From Pachysolen tannophilus NRRL Y-2460 (Eukaryota; Ascomycota; Pichiomycetes; Alaninales; Pachysolenaceae), in contig KV454014.1 in NCBI GenBank assembly GCA_001661245.1, positions 545,226-609,225 on the forward strand: 64,000 nucleotides of DNA, read 5' to 3'. A program made the position numbers and the translations under genes. The notes below the pieces were generated by a model. The model saw only the letters and a list, made by a program, of their open reading frames with translations. It was not told where the DNA came from and did no database searches. Of this stretch, positions 1 through 11,401 are shown piece by piece; position 1 is the first letter of the stretch, and each line of letters opens with the position of its first letter.

Positions 1-131
1 TTTTGCTGTTTTTCAAGGAAGAAGATATATATTATTATGAAATCTTTTTAAATTGAACGGTAATAGAAAGTTTAAAGCTTTGGTTATCTGGAAGAGATAA
101 TAGAGATTTCAATTTCGATTTTTCAAGAAGA

Positions 132-3100
132 ATGGATCAACAATTTGTTTCTTCTTTGAGAGAAACTTTGGGATTAGTTACGGTTCCAGATTCAAATACT
201 ATTAAGAGCGCTACTCTGAAGTTAGCATCTGATTTTTTCACTGATTCTAAATCGTTACCATCATTAATTCATATTTTACAGAATGAAAAAGATGATCAAA
301 TAAGACAGTTAGCCGCTGTTGAGGCTAGAAAGTTGGTTCCAAAATATTGGGGTTGTACTGATGATTTATTAAAAAATGAAATTAGGTCATCGATGTTACA
401 AACAACTTTTACTGAGCATTCAAAGATACTTAGACATTCAAGTGCAAGAGTTGTTGCAGCCATTGGTGAAATAGATTTAGCAAATAATCAGTGGTTGGAT
501 TTGTTGAATACTTTGGTTGGTGCTTGTTCTGATTCTAATGTTCAAACTAAGGAAATGGCTGTTTATATATTGGCGTGTCTTTTAGAATCAGAAATATCAG
601 TCTTGAGTTCACATGCATCTGATTTTTTAAATTTATTTGCAACAACTTTAAATGATACAAGTTCATTAGCTATTAGAGTTACTTCATTATTAGCATTAAG
701 CGATGTTGCAACTTATATAGAAGATGATTTGGATGCTAATCTTTGTTCCAAATTTGCTTCATTGATTCCTTCAATGGTTGAAGTATTAAAAGTTGTTTTA
801 CAAGAACAAGATACTGATTCTGCTAAACAAGTTTTTGATGTTTTCAACAATTTATTAATAATTGACAATAAATTAGTTGGCGATAATTTACTCATAATTA
901 TTAAGATTATGTTGGAAATTTCATCAAATATTCAAATTGATGAAGAATTTAGAGTTATGGCTCTTCAATTTTTAATTTCGGCTGTTAATTTTAGAAAATC
1001 AAAAATTTTATCAAGTAAATTGGGTCCACAAATAACTATTGGTGCTCTTAAAATTTCATCAGAAGAAGTTGATGTTGATCAAGAATTAAATAATGAAGAT
1101 GAAGAAAATGAAAATGAAGAAAATCTGCCATCTACTTTAGCATTAAGATTATTGTCAATGTTATCACAAGAATTACCACCTTCTCAAGTAATTCAACCGA
1201 TTTTTGAACAAATCCCTCATTTATTAAACTCATCAAATACTTTTGAAAGAAGAGCAGCTTTATTATCATTAGGGGTTACTTCATCTGGTGCCCCAGATTA
1301 TTTTTCAACTCAATTACCAAGAATAATTCAAGCTTTAATTGCAGGGTTAAAAGATAAAGAATTAATTGTTCAAGTTGCATCTTTAAGAGCTATTGCTCAA
1401 TTGACTTCAGAATTACAAGATGCAGTTGCTGAATATCATGTTGAATTATTTCCATTAATTATTGTAATTATTGATTCTGCTACAAATGTCATGGTTTATA
1501 AATATGCAACTTACGCTTTAGATGGTTTAATTGAATTCATGAGTCATGAAGCCATCATTCAATACTTGGAACCTTTGATGAATAAATTGTTCCACATGTT
1601 ACAAAACGCTGAATCATCATCATTAAAATCAGCTATTGTATCAGCTATAGGTTCAACTGCTTATGCAGGTGGTAAAGCTTTCATACCATATTTTGAAAAT
1701 TCAATCAGATTTTTGGAACCTTATATTTCTAATTCTTCACTGATTGAAGGCCTGTCTGAAGATGATTTGGAATTAATAGCTATTACTTTTGAAAATATTT
1801 CAACAATGGCAAGAGCAGTTGGTCCCGATGTTTTTGGAAGTTATGCTAAACCATTAATTGAAGCTTCTTATGCATCTTTAAGTTCTGATAGTTCTAGATT
1901 AAGAGAATCTGGATTTGCTTTCATTTCAAACATGGCTAAAGTCTATGGTACAGGATTTGCTACTTTCTTGGATAATATAATTCCAGCTATCTTTTCATGT
2001 CTTGAACAAGATGAATTTCAATTTAACCTTGACGATGTTGAAAATCCTGAAGCTTTAGAAGAAGAAGAAGATTTAGAAAATAAATTGACTGTACATACTG
2101 GTATTACCATAGAAAAGGAAATTGCTGCAATTGCCTTGGCTGAATTAGCAATTGGAACCAAGAGAAGTTTTGCTCCTTATGTTGAATCTTCCATTAAAAT
2201 CTTAAAAGATCAAATTGAAAACTCTTATGGAATGAGAGAAGCGGCATTACATTCTTTATGGCAAATAGTTGTTGCTATGTATGAATCAGAAGTTACAGGA
2301 AAATACCCGATTGGTACTCAATCAACTCCTTATGTCAGTAATCAAATATTGTCCATTATTAAAGAAGCAAGAAATGTATCAGTATCCTTATTAGAAGAAG
2401 AATTTGAATTATCTATGGTTGCTGCTATATTAGATAATTTTTCAGATTCTTTAAAGAAAATGGGTTCTATAACAATAATTGATGGTAATGACTCTTCAGA
2501 GTTGGAAAAATTATGTTATCAATTAATGAATTTATTAAAACAAGAACACCCATGTCAATTAGATGATGAAGAAATGCCTTCTGATGAAGCCCAGGATTCT
2601 TCAGAAACTGATGCTTTATTATTTGATTCCACTTTAGAAGTTTTAGTTCATTTGGCAGAAACCTTGGGAGCAGATTTCCTTAAAATTTTCCATTCTTTCA
2701 AAGATATTATATTACAACAAGTAACAGTCAAATCAAAAGTTAAAAGAGTAAGTGCTATTGGATCATTAGCTGAAATTGCCAATGGTTTAAAAGAATCTAA
2801 TCCATACACAGAAGAATTATTATCATTATTCATAGAAAGATTAACCAATGATCGGTCCTTAGAAGTAAGAGGTAATGCAGCATACGGTATAGGTATATTA
2901 ATTGAACATGCCCCAGTTGATACATCATCAGCTTATCCTACTATTTTACAATCCTTATCCAAATTATTATCTAAAGCAAACAAGGAATTATTGAAAAATG
3001 AAGATGGAGATGAAGAGACAGCAGATGTTATTAATAGATCACATGCCAATGCATGTGGATGTGTTTCTAGAATGTATTTGAAACATAGTCAATCAATACC

Positions 3101-3452
3101 ACTAGCAGCCATCTTAGACGAATTATTACAACATTTACCTTTAGAAGCAGGATTTGAAGAGAATGGTCCAATTTTCAAAGTCATCTTGAAATTATACTCA
3201 GATAATAATGAATTAATTCTTTCCAAGACTCCTCAGATCATTAAAATATTTGAAGGAGTTTTCGTTAAAGATTTTGAAAGAGAAAAATTGGTTAATGAAT
3301 CTACATTAGGAAGAGAAGAAAACATTGATAGATTAAAACAATTCGAATCTGAGGAATTAAAATCCAATATAATCGAATTGTTAAAGCATTTGGAAACAAG
3401 GTTTAGTGGATCTGTTTCTTCTAGTCAGGTTTTGAAAAGGGTTATTTCCTAA
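132..3452 (+). CDS. KAP123: Karyopherin beta-4 (importin Kap123)
   Basis: An importin-beta family carrier that, by homology, imports ribosomal proteins and histones H3/H4 through the nuclear pore under Ran-GTP control. The 1106-residue product is the size of S. cerevisiae Kap123 (about 1113) and is built of HEAT-type helical repeats throughout. An N-terminal stretch with QIRQLAAVEARK (about residues 56-67) is the typical importin beta N-terminal motif. Two acidic loops are visible, at about residues 313-335 (rich in D, E and N) and about 636-650 (EALEEEEDLE); acidic loops in this family contact cargo or Ran. The first ATG is used and follows an A-rich leader. It lies directly before GLE2 and FLO8, the same neighbourhood as in S. 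cerevisiae, which supports orthology. No intron or break is seen. Confidence 0.93.
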   Translation: MDQQFVSSLRETLGLVTVPDSNTIKSATLKLASDFFTDSKSLPSLIHILQNEKDDQIRQLAAVEARKLVPKYWGCTDDLLKNEIRSSMLQTTFTEHSKILRHSSARVVAAIGEIDLANNQWLDLLNTLVGACSDSNVQTKEMAVYILACLLESEISVLSSHASDFLNLFATTLNDTSSLAIRVTSLLALSDVATYIEDDLDANLCSKFASLIPSMVEVLKVVLQEQDTDSAKQVFDVFNNLLIIDNKLVGDNLLIIIKIMLEISSNIQIDEEFRVMALQFLISAVNFRKSKILSSKLGPQITIGALKISSEEVDVDQELNNEDEENENEENLPSTLALRLLSMLSQELPPSQVIQPIFEQIPHLLNSSNTFERRAALLSLGVTSSGAPDYFSTQLPRIIQALIAGLKDKELIVQVASLRAIAQLTSELQDAVAEYHVELFPLIIVIIDSATNVMVYKYATYALDGLIEFMSHEAIIQYLEPLMNKLFHMLQNAESSSLKSAIVSAIGSTAYAGGKAFIPYFENSIRFLEPYISNSSLIEGLSEDDLELIAITFENISTMARAVGPDVFGSYAKPLIEASYASLSSDSSRLRESGFAFISNMAKVYGTGFATFLDNIIPAIFSCLEQDEFQFNLDDVENPEALEEEEDLENKLTVHTGITIEKEIAAIALAELAIGTKRSFAPYVESSIKILKDQIENSYGMREAALHSLWQIVVAMYESEVTGKYPIGTQSTPYVSNQILSIIKEARNVSVSLLEEEFELSMVAAILDNFSDSLKKMGSITIIDGNDSSELEKLCYQLMNLLKQEHPCQLDDEEMPSDEAQDSSETDALLFDSTLEVLVHLAETLGADFLKIFHSFKDIILQQVTVKSKVKRVSAIGSLAEIANGLKESNPYTEELLSLFIERLTNDRSLEVRGNAAYGIGILIEHAPVDTSSAYPTILQSLSKLLSKANKELLKNEDGDEETADVINRSHANACGCVSRMYLKHSQSIPLAAILDELLQHLPLEAGFEENGPIFKVILKLYSDNNELILSKTPQIIKIFEGVFVKDFEREKLVNESTLGREENIDRLKQFESEELKSNIIELLKHLETRFSGSVSSSQVLKRVIS

Positions 3453-3981
3453 GACTAATAACTTTTTTTTTTTGTCAACACTCTTTTTTCTTAGAAATTC
3501 ACTTTGTTTTTTTTCCTTTTTTTTTTAATTTTTTTAATGGTTATATATTGTATTTGATTTAACACATGTTTTATGACTTATCTTGTAGCCCAGCTAAAAT
3601 ATAATTACTAAATTCTTAATTGTATTATTCTTCTATTCTTCTATTACTATTGTACTAATTGATATTTGAAAAGATTTTTGAAAGAAAAGTCGTTTATAGT
3701 TCACAAAGTATTTTATTGCAACAAAATTTTTTAGGTAAACAATATCAAGAGAAGTTGGTTTCATTATTTGAAACTACAAATAACACATTTATTGTGATTA
3801 TTGTTTAGAATCAATTTTTTGTCGGTTTCAAGTATTGAATATAGAGAATTTACTAGAGATAGATAGAGTCATATATATATACATATATATTATTTAAAAG
3901 AAGGGGATAGGTAAAAATTGAGGTATAGTTCTTTTTTTTTTAAAAAAGAAAAAAAAAACAAAAAAAAAAAAATTGTTCATA
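3453..3981. other. Intergenic spacer KAP123-GLE2
   Basis: 529 bases holding the KAP123 3' end (T-rich run just after the stop, about 3462-3535) and the GLE2 promoter. There is an alternating AT stretch at about 3869-3890 and a nearly pure A tract from about 3948 to 3972 just before the GLE2 start. No open reading frame or RNA gene is recognised. Confidence 0.6.
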
Positions 3982-5058
3982 ATGTCATTATTTGGTGCTT
4001 CTTCAACTACAAATACAACAGGAATAACGCAAGCTTCAGAGCAAGATTTAGCTTATGATATAACGGTACAAGATGGGCCTGAGGATTCGATTTCGGATCT
4101 TGCGTTCTCACCGGTGGCGGAATTTTTATCAGCTTCTTCTTGGGATAAAAAAGTTCGGATCTATGAAGTGATGGCAAATGGTACAACACAAGGTCGAGCT
4201 CTTTATGAACATGAAGCACCTGTACTTAGTACACGTTGGTCAGCGGATGGTACAAAAGTGATCAGTGGTGGGTGTGATAAGGCTGTCAGATTGTATGATA
4301 TACAAAGTGGTCAGCAACAACAGATTGGTATACATGATGCACCAGTTAAATCTGTTAGATATGTTGAAGTTACTAATAGCAATCAACCTGTTGTTGTTAG
4401 TGGTTCTTGGGATAAGACTTTGAAGTATTGGGATATGAGGACTCCACAGCCCATTGCCACGATTAATTTACCAGAGAGAGTTTATGCAATGGATTCTTCA
4501 CAAAAATTATTAGTTGTTGGTACTGCTGAGAGACATGTTATAATTATAGATTTAAATAATCCACAACTGATTTTTAAACAAACCATGTCACCTTTGAAAT
4601 GGCAAACAAGAACCATATGTTGTTATCCTCAAGGAAATGGTTATGCTCTTGGTTCAATTGAAGGTAGATGTGCTATACAGTATGTTGATGAACAAGATGA
4701 ACTGAATAAAGCAGGTTTTTCATTTAAATGTCATAGAGATATAAAACAAAGAGAAAGTATCATATATTCATTAAATTCCATATCGTTTCATCCAATTTAT
4801 GGTACTTTTTGTACTGCAAGTTCAGATGGTACATTTAATTTTTGGGATAAAGATGCAAGACATAGATTAAAAGGTTTCCCCAATTGTAAAGCTACAATCT
4901 CCACCACTGCCTTTAATAGAAATGGATCAATATTTGCGTACGCATTGAGTTATGATTGGTCAAAGGGGTACCAATTCAATAGACCAGATTATCCAAACGT
5001 TATTAGATTACACCCTACAAAAGACGAAGAAATTAAGCAAAGAAACAAAAAGCGCTAA
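3982..5058 (+). CDS. GLE2: Nuclear pore mRNA export factor Gle2/Rae1 (WD40)
   Basis: A WD40 propeller protein that docks on GLFG nucleoporins (Nup116 type) and acts in mRNA export and pore organisation. The 358-residue chain matches S. cerevisiae Gle2 (365 residues) end to end: [11 protein letters not shown] near the N-terminus, [45 protein letters not shown], and [19 protein letters not shown] in the last blades. The ending [19 protein letters not shown] is also typical. I start it at the ATG at 3982; the frame is open three codons further upstream (from a TTG), but there is no reason to use that. It is co-directional with KAP123 and FLO8. In S. cerevisiae FLO8 lies between GLE2 and KAP123; here GLE2 lies between KAP123 and FLO8. 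Confidence 0.93.
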   Translation: MSLFGASSTTNTTGITQASEQDLAYDITVQDGPEDSISDLAFSPVAEFLSASSWDKKVRIYEVMANGTTQGRALYEHEAPVLSTRWSADGTKVISGGCDKAVRLYDIQSGQQQQIGIHDAPVKSVRYVEVTNSNQPVVVSGSWDKTLKYWDMRTPQPIATINLPERVYAMDSSQKLLVVGTAERHVIIIDLNNPQLIFKQTMSPLKWQTRTICCYPQGNGYALGSIEGRCAIQYVDEQDELNKAGFSFKCHRDIKQRESIIYSLNSISFHPIYGTFCTASSDGTFNFWDKDARHRLKGFPNCKATISTTAFNRNGSIFAYALSYDWSKGYQFNRPDYPNVIRLHPTKDEEIKQRNKKR

Positions 5059-5533
5059 AAGAATACTAAAAGAATAATAAAAGAATAAAGGGAAACCTTT
5101 AAATAGTATAGTAGTATAGAAGAAATAATTGTTGTTAAATTCACCCACACTTGTACTTAACTTTGTATTTCATTCACACTTTCTCTGGGGAAACTACAAG
5201 ATATTTCACCATAGTTACCCTACTCTTGACCCCAAAAAAAAAAATAAAAAAAAATTAGGCAGATTTCCTTGTTATTGTGATCCAAATACCAAAATACAAC
5301 AACAACAATAACAACACCACCGTAGTAATAGTAATAGTAGTAGTAGTAGTAGTAGTAGTAGTTGAAAAAAAAAAAGAATAAACACTACAAAAAAAATAAG
5401 GTTTTTCCCGTGTCACTAGAACTGCCCTGCGTCGACTTCTCCAGCAGCGAAAAAATATGTAGAAAAGTACTCCTGAAGATAATAATCTTTTGATAGTATT
5501 CCAACTTAAATTCACTCCACCACATAATAATAG

Positions 5534-5569
<36 letters not shown>

Positions 5570-6126
5570 TTACTTATAATAATACTTATACTTATACTAA
5601 TATTAATATTAATATTAATATTAATATTAATACTAAAAAAAAAAAAAAGTAAAAAAAGTTACAATTAAATAAATAAATAAATAAATATATATATATATAT
5701 ATGTATATTTATTTATTACTTAATAATATTATAACTATTCATCCTTTAATTATTATTTTTAATTTTTTTTTAAGCTTTTTTTTTTTAAACTTCAAAAAAA
5801 AAAAAAATTAATATTGATTGATTTTGGATTTTAACTGATATACAATATTAGTATTGTTTAAAGATTCTTGCTTTTTTTTTAAAAAAAAATTTAAATTGGG
5901 AGGAACTAAAATAATCATCAATTTCTTTTTTTTCTTTTATTTTTTTTTTTTTTTTTTTTTAGCTCCTGATAGTTATTTGATATTTGTATTGCTAAAAGTT
6001 GGGGGGAATCATAAGTTTTAACGAGTTTTGGAAGTTACCAAAAAAAAAGAAAAGAAAAGAAAAGAAGAGAAGAGAAGAAGAAGAGAAAAAGCCATTTAAG
6101 CGCCCATAGAAGAAGTATACAAAAAT
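5059..6126. other. Long microsatellite-rich promoter region of FLO8
   Basis: 1068 bases between GLE2 and FLO8. It holds a dense series of simple repeats: (TAG)n at about 5331-5362, (TAA)n at 5534-5574, (TATTAA)n at about 5597-5631, (TAAA)n at 5666-5685 and (TA)n at 5684-5702. T and A homopolymers follow at about 5760-5810, 5870-5890 and 5938-5960. A purine-only tract of about 50 bases (6041-6091) lies just before the FLO8 ATG and is probably its 5' leader. The open frame on the minus strand here is a read-through of the TAG/TAA repeats and is not a gene. Confidence 0.75.
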
Positions 6127-7345
6127 ATGAGCCAGTCAGGTACTCCTCGTAGTGCGCATCAAGCACCACAGCCAAATAGTCATACACCGGTTGATTCAGC
6201 GGCGGTTACGTCAAATAACAATGGTAATAATAGTAAGAGTAATATTAATAGTAATGGCAGCGGGAATGGAAATAGCAATAGCAATGGGAATGGTAATGGC
6301 AATGGAAGTGGAAGTGGAGGCGGTAGTGGGAATGGCGGCGCCAATTCTCAGATAAAAGCAACAATCACAGATTCCACAGCTACGAATTCAAGACAATTGT
6401 TGAATGCTTATATATATGATTTTTTAATCAAGAGTGGATTATCTAGTACTGCCAAAGCTTTTTATCAAGAAGCAGAAATACCAACAACTCTGAATAATTT
6501 ATCATCAATCAAGAGAAATAATTCTTTGGATAATGATTTACCTCCTTTAGCAATGTCTATGGATGCTCCACAAGGATTTTTATACGAATGGTGGCAGATT
6601 TTTTGGGACGTTTTCAATGCTAGAACCCATAGAGGAGGTTCTGCTGCTGCACAACAATATTATAATTTACATTTGTTAAAACAGCGCCAAGAACATTCGT
6701 TCCATGGTATGAGTGCACAAGCAATGCAAGGTCAAGGTCATAATCATCCTCAGGGCCAATCCCAATCTCAACCTCAACCTCAATCCCAAGCTCAATCCCA
6801 AGCTCAAGCACAGCAGCAAGCACAGCAACAGGCTCTGGCACATGCTCAAGCACAAGCTCAGGCCCAGGCACAAGCTCAAGTTCAAGCTCAAGCACAACAG
6901 CAAGCCCAGGCACAAGCTCAAGTTCAAGCTCAAGCACAACAGCAAGCCCAGGCACAAGCACAAGCACAAGCACAAGCTCAGGCCCAGGCCCAGGCTCAAG
7001 CTCAAGCTCAGGCACAAGTTCAAGCAATACAAGCAGCAGCTGCTGCTCAGCAAGCTCTTATGTCAAATAACAATGGAGGTACTGCAGGGGGTTTCAGCAA
7101 TGGAACAAGTCCATCTCATATAGTCACTCCACCTGGAAGTAATATACCACCACAAGTCTTGGCTGCACAGAAAAGAATGGTGGGACAAGTTCCTCCAACA
7201 ACTTCAAATATGAACGTTGCAGCTAGAATTCAGCAGCAGCATGCACAGCAGCAAATGCATACGTTACGGAAACAACAGCAGTTGGCTCAGAGACAACAAC
7301 AACTGCAACAACAACAACAACAACTGCAGCCACAACCGCAACTGC

Positions 7346-7376
<31 letters not shown>

Positions 7377-9147
7377 TAGAGGAAGTTCTGCAGGCATCCC
7401 AACTGCTTCTGAACTTCAATTACAATTATCTCCATCCAAAAGACAAAGAATGGGCGAGCCACTACAAGCACAGCATCAGCAGCAGCTTTCACTTGAGAAT
7501 CACAGTAATCCTAGTAATAGTAATGGTCATACTCCAACTCATGCTCATCAGATTCCGCCGAACACGTCTCAGTCACCACATAATACACAGTCACAGCAAC
7601 AGATACCTCCACAAGGTATGATAATGCCAACCCAATTTAATCCTCAATTAGCAGCAGCTATGTTTGCACAACAACAACTGCAGCAGCAACATCAACAACA
7701 ACAACAACATCATCAACAACTGCAACTGCAACCACAACTGCAGCAACAGTTGGCTTTTCAACAGCAACACATGATAGGCTCGCAGCAGCAAGCGCCACAA
7801 CCTCAATCTCAAGCTCAATCTCAACAACAACCACAACCTCAGCAACTGCAGCAACCACAGCAAATGGCGTTTAATGAGCAACAGCACCTGCAACAACAAC
7901 AACAACAGCAACCGCCTTCACTGCAAAAACTTTCGGGAGATTTGTATAATGACACGTTTGGAGTAGGAAATATGGTAGTTCCACAAGGAAACCAACAACT
8001 GCAGCAGCAGCTGCTGCAACTGGTACAATCTCAAACACAACAACAACAACAACAACTATCACATAAGCAACTCCCACAAATTCAGCAATCAAGTGATCCT
8101 TCATCTAACGGCGGCTTTATTAGAACTAATACCACTCTTAATGGTTTACATGATTATCAAATGAAATTGATGTCAATTGAAAGAACCAATAAGAAAAAAT
8201 TGGAAGATGTTAAAAATCTTGAGATCAAACCTGATAATCAAAATATAGCTCTGATGCCACAACGACATTTGATTAACACACCCCAGATGACAAGTTCTGA
8301 CTATAATAATTTGATCAACTCCCAGATTCAACTGCTGCAACAACAGCAGCAGCAGAAGTGGCAGCAGCTGCAAGCTGCAGGAAATAATATGAGCAACACA
8401 AATATGCCACCCCCTACTATATCGAGAGTCACTCCGTCTTCATCACCTGCAGTTTCAAATCAGCAAGCACCCCAAAGTAGAAATGGTTCTGTAATAAGCG
8501 TAACTTCTGCTCCATCTTCAATGGCTCCAGCGACTAAGAAGCAAAAAAGAACAAGAAAGAAGAAAAGTACGGCAAGTGCTAGCGAGCCACCTACGCCAAC
8601 AACACCAGCTACACCAGCTAATGCTCAGACTCCTCTGATTTATCCAACATCTGCAACATCTGTTCCAGTATCTTCAAATAATGGCCCAACATCTGCACCG
8701 GCAGTAGCAGTCAAACGAGGTGCCAAAAGAAAGGATGCGCCTACAGATACTGCTGCGCCTACTCCTACAAGTATAGGCTCTGACATTAAAGTGAATGGTA
8801 ATAATCTGCAGAAGACATCGCCTAATATTGGGGTAAATGGTAATTCTCTTAACAATACAAATAACGTTAGCGGTGGTATGAACAACAATCCTACTAATAA
8901 CAACGCCAGCAACACCAATAACAGTAACGCTACCAATAATGGGGTTCCTGCTGTTCCAACTGTTAATAACAAAAATGCAGTAACTGATATAAATACTGAC
9001 TTTTTAGGAGGTGCCGATTCTATTTTTTCGGAATTTAATAATGCAGCAAATGGTGATGAGATGTTTAATATGTTTTACGATCCAGAAACAGACAATAATA
9101 ATAACGGCTTCATGTTTAATTGGGGTGACAGTATTACAGAGAGCTGA
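6127..9147 (+). CDS. FLO8: LisH-domain transcriptional activator, Flo8 orthologue
   Basis: A transcription factor of the Flo8 family, which activates flocculin and filamentous-growth genes downstream of cAMP-PKA. The 1006-residue product has a Gly/Asn/Ser N-terminus, a LisH dimerisation motif at about residues 87-120 ([16 protein letters not shown]), then the family block [19 protein letters not shown] at about 151-169. A very long Gln-rich middle follows with a pure Gln-Ala alternation (about 215-300) and many poly-Q runs. A basic patch ([10 protein letters not shown], about residue 806) could be a nuclear localisation signal. The acidic aromatic tail [13 protein letters not shown]...GFMFNWGD looks like an activation domain. 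Mss11 also has a LisH motif, but the adjacent KAP123 and GLE2 are the S. cerevisiae FLO8 neighbours, which favours FLO8. Low-complexity length probably varies between strains. Confidence 0.85.
6865..6948 (+). repeat. Perfect 42-bp tandem duplication in FLO8
   Basis: Two identical 42-base units (6865-6906 and 6907-6948) sit side by side inside the Gln-Ala tract. Each encodes 14 residues in frame, so gain or loss of a unit keeps the reading frame. The surrounding 6760-7030 is a degenerate CAR-GCN array. Confidence 0.9.
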
Positions 9148-9937
9148 TTTAAAGCAAAAATATAGAAAAAAATAGAAAACAGGAATTTTTTTTTTTTTTC
9201 AACTATTTGAACATAAAAGAAAATCAAAGGAGTGGGTTTTAATTTTATTAGATGTTTTGTAATACTAGATTTTTCACAGGTTTTGTTTGAGTTCAATCTC
9301 ACAATTAAAACTATTTTTGTCTATTTTGTTATTTATAACGTTTTGTGTTTATTGGCTTGAGTTTTTTTTTTTTTTTTTTTTCTTATGAAAAAAAGGTGCT
9401 AATTCTCCTTTATTATATTTTGATTTGCCTTTCTGTTTAATGGCTGCTAATTTTTATTCAGGTTGTTATTTTTTTTTCTTTTGCTATCTTTCATTCTCCT
9501 ATACAAAAAACTTTTTTTCTTTGCTTTCTTATTGACTTGTCTTCAAGCACAATATTTGCTAACTTTTGCTTTATATATTTCTCATTTAATTTTTTTTTTT
9601 TTTTTTTATTTGACTTTTATTAAGAGAAAGGACGAAAACGAAAAGATTAGTTGTTTTTACCATCAAATAACTTTTTTCGCATAGAGAAGATTTACTTAAT
9701 TCTTGTCTCATATTCTGTTTATTTGTTTTTCAATTCTGCAGTTGGTCTTTCGAATTCGATCTTATTATTATTATTATTATTTTTTATTTTGTTATATGTA
9801 CAGTATTAAAAACCATATAGTCAATTAATTGTTCTTTATTTAAAAGAAAACTGCTATTTAAATCCAAATTTTACATATTATCATCTTTAAATAAAGTCCT
9901 GTATACACATGAATCAATTTTTCAAAAAAAAATATTT
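9148..9937. other. Convergent spacer FLO8/ALG3
   Basis: 790 bases between two convergent 3' ends, rich in T tracts (9186-9199, 9362-9381, 9590-9607) and with a short (TTA)n at 9765-9781. The short open frames here are poly-Phe/Leu readings of T-rich DNA. I see no RNA gene. Confidence 0.6.
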
Positions 9938-11401
9938 TTATTTTTCTTTCTTTTCAAGCTTTTTGTCATCCTTTTCTTCTAGCAAGTTATCATTCCACCA
10001 AATACCTACCAAGACAAACAGCAAACATGCAATTAAAACTCCCGAACTCAATGGCGTTGAAGGGTAAACATTCCAACACCATTCATGTAAAAAAAATACA
10101 GCAATATTTAAAAACATATTAAAATTGTTGAAAAATAATAAAATTGGCAATGAATAAAAATACCAAGATAAGAATTGATAATGTAATGATCTTGCATATA
10201 ACACACCAATTAAGTTTGATATCGACATTATTATGAAAACGAATCTTGGTCCCTTGTTATGATTTGAAACAATAGAAGTTGGGTAGGCTGTTGATTTCCA
10301 AAATTTGAAAAAATCTGCTAAAAATTTAGTAAAAGATTTTCCTGTTGTCTTTGGAGTTATCCATCTTGTCAAAATAAAAATAGCCAATGTAACAACATGT
10401 AAAATTAAAAGAATTTTGTGGAAATTCAGATCCAAGAAAAATTCTTCTGGTAAAAATTTCCAATTAACAGTCCATTTATATAAAAATTTTCTTTTAAAAT
10501 TAAATGCTTGTGCTAAATATGATTTTCTAATTTCTTTTGCTTCTTCTGAATCATCTAAAGGTAATAGAAATTTTAATGATGTTAAAATTTGAATTAATAC
10601 AGACACCATTATTGGAACCATCATTTTAATTAAATTTTCATCACATAAAAGATAAACCACTAGCAAGAATCCGGGCAAATATAACAATGCATTCATCTTA
10701 ATTGAAATGGCTAAACTGTATAAATCTGCTGCAACAATTGTTAACATATAAGATACAAATTGACTTGTTGATTTCCAATAAGAGGCCTGTGTTAACAATA
10801 ATATGACACCAACACAAGTTATTGTTGTAAAACAATCATTAAATAATCTCAAGACATAAATAGAGTGCAATCTTTTAGAAAAAAATAATAACCAAATACA
10901 CCATGGTTTAATATTAGAATTAGTTATTGAAAAATATATTCCAATAGTTAACAACATTGTGAAAAGATAAACCCAACTAAAAATTTTTTGTACAATAAGT
11001 AAATCTGTACCATTTTTAGAAACCCATTTTAAAAAAGTATAAATATCCACATGACCTGCAGGATAAACCAAATCACCAGTATCACCAAAGATATTGGCAT
11101 AATTCAATTCTCCATTCTCAATCTTAGTAACCTGCTGCATATACGTAGTAAAATCAATCTCCGTATACGGTACTTTACTTATGATTACTTTCAAGATTAT
11201 TGATTCCAGCAATAATACCACCATAGCAGCTATAAATGAAACAGAAGGATTCACAAATAATGCAATAATACCATCATACACATCCGCCAATACATTGGAC
11301 AAATTCAATTCAGGCAATTCTTTCCCAGAAACATCCACATTCCCATTAGAACCATTTTTCGGAAAACCATCTAACAGCGGGGGCGATTTCCCTTTAACCA
11401 T
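9938..11401 (-). CDS. ALG3: Dol-P-Man:Man5GlcNAc2-PP-Dol alpha-1,3-mannosyltransferase
   Basis: A multi-pass ER enzyme that adds the sixth mannose, the first on the luminal side, to the dolichol-linked N-glycan precursor, using dolichyl-phosphate-mannose as donor. The 487-residue chain carries the Alg3 luminal-loop signature YTEIDFTTYMQQV followed by GDTGDLVYPAGHV (about residues 80-112), then FSKRLHSIYVLRLFNDCF with the typical RLFND motif, about ten hydrophobic spans, and SNLIGVLYARSLHYQFLSWY near the C-terminus. S. cerevisiae Alg3 is 458 residues. The tail is lysine-rich (EEKDDKKLEKKEK), as expected for ER retention. I use the ATG at 11401; the frame is open ten codons further but lacks another ATG. 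ILS1 is its divergent neighbour, and the two genes are also close together in S. cerevisiae. Confidence 0.92.
   Translation of the reverse strand: MVKGKSPPLLDGFPKNGSNGNVDVSGKELPELNLSNVLADVYDGIIALFVNPSVSFIAAMVVLLLESIILKVIISKVPYTEIDFTTYMQQVTKIENGELNYANIFGDTGDLVYPAGHVDIYTFLKWVSKNGTDLLIVQKIFSWVYLFTMLLTIGIYFSITNSNIKPWCIWLLFFSKRLHSIYVLRLFNDCFTTITCVGVILLLTQASYWKSTSQFVSYMLTIVAADLYSLAISIKMNALLYLPGFLLVVYLLCDENLIKMMVPIMVSVLIQILTSLKFLLPLDDSEEAKEIRKSYLAQAFNFKRKFLYKWTVNWKFLPEEFFLDLNFHKILLILHVVTLAIFILTRWITPKTTGKSFTKFLADFFKFWKSTAYPTSIVSNHNKGPRFVFIIMSISNLIGVLYARSLHYQFLSWYFYSLPILLFFNNFNMFLNIAVFFLHEWCWNVYPSTPLSSGVLIACLLFVLVGIWWNDNLLEEKDDKKLEKKEK

Noticed and set aside
3973-3981. Upstream TTG/GTG starts for GLE2, ALG3, POL4, MLS1, CFEM and NUDIX genes
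   Set aside because: The extra codons are few and show no targeting or conserved features; only ZTA1 has a meaningful extension.
5255-5515. Thr/Val/Leu-repeat ORF upstream of FLO8
   Set aside because: A direct reading of the (TAG)n/(TAA)n microsatellites; no ordinary protein composition.
6620-7123. Overlapping ORFs with Leu-Cys, Glu-Leu or Lys-Leu repeats inside FLO8
   Set aside because: Other frames of the Gln-Ala codon array; FLO8 is the frame with LisH and conserved ends.
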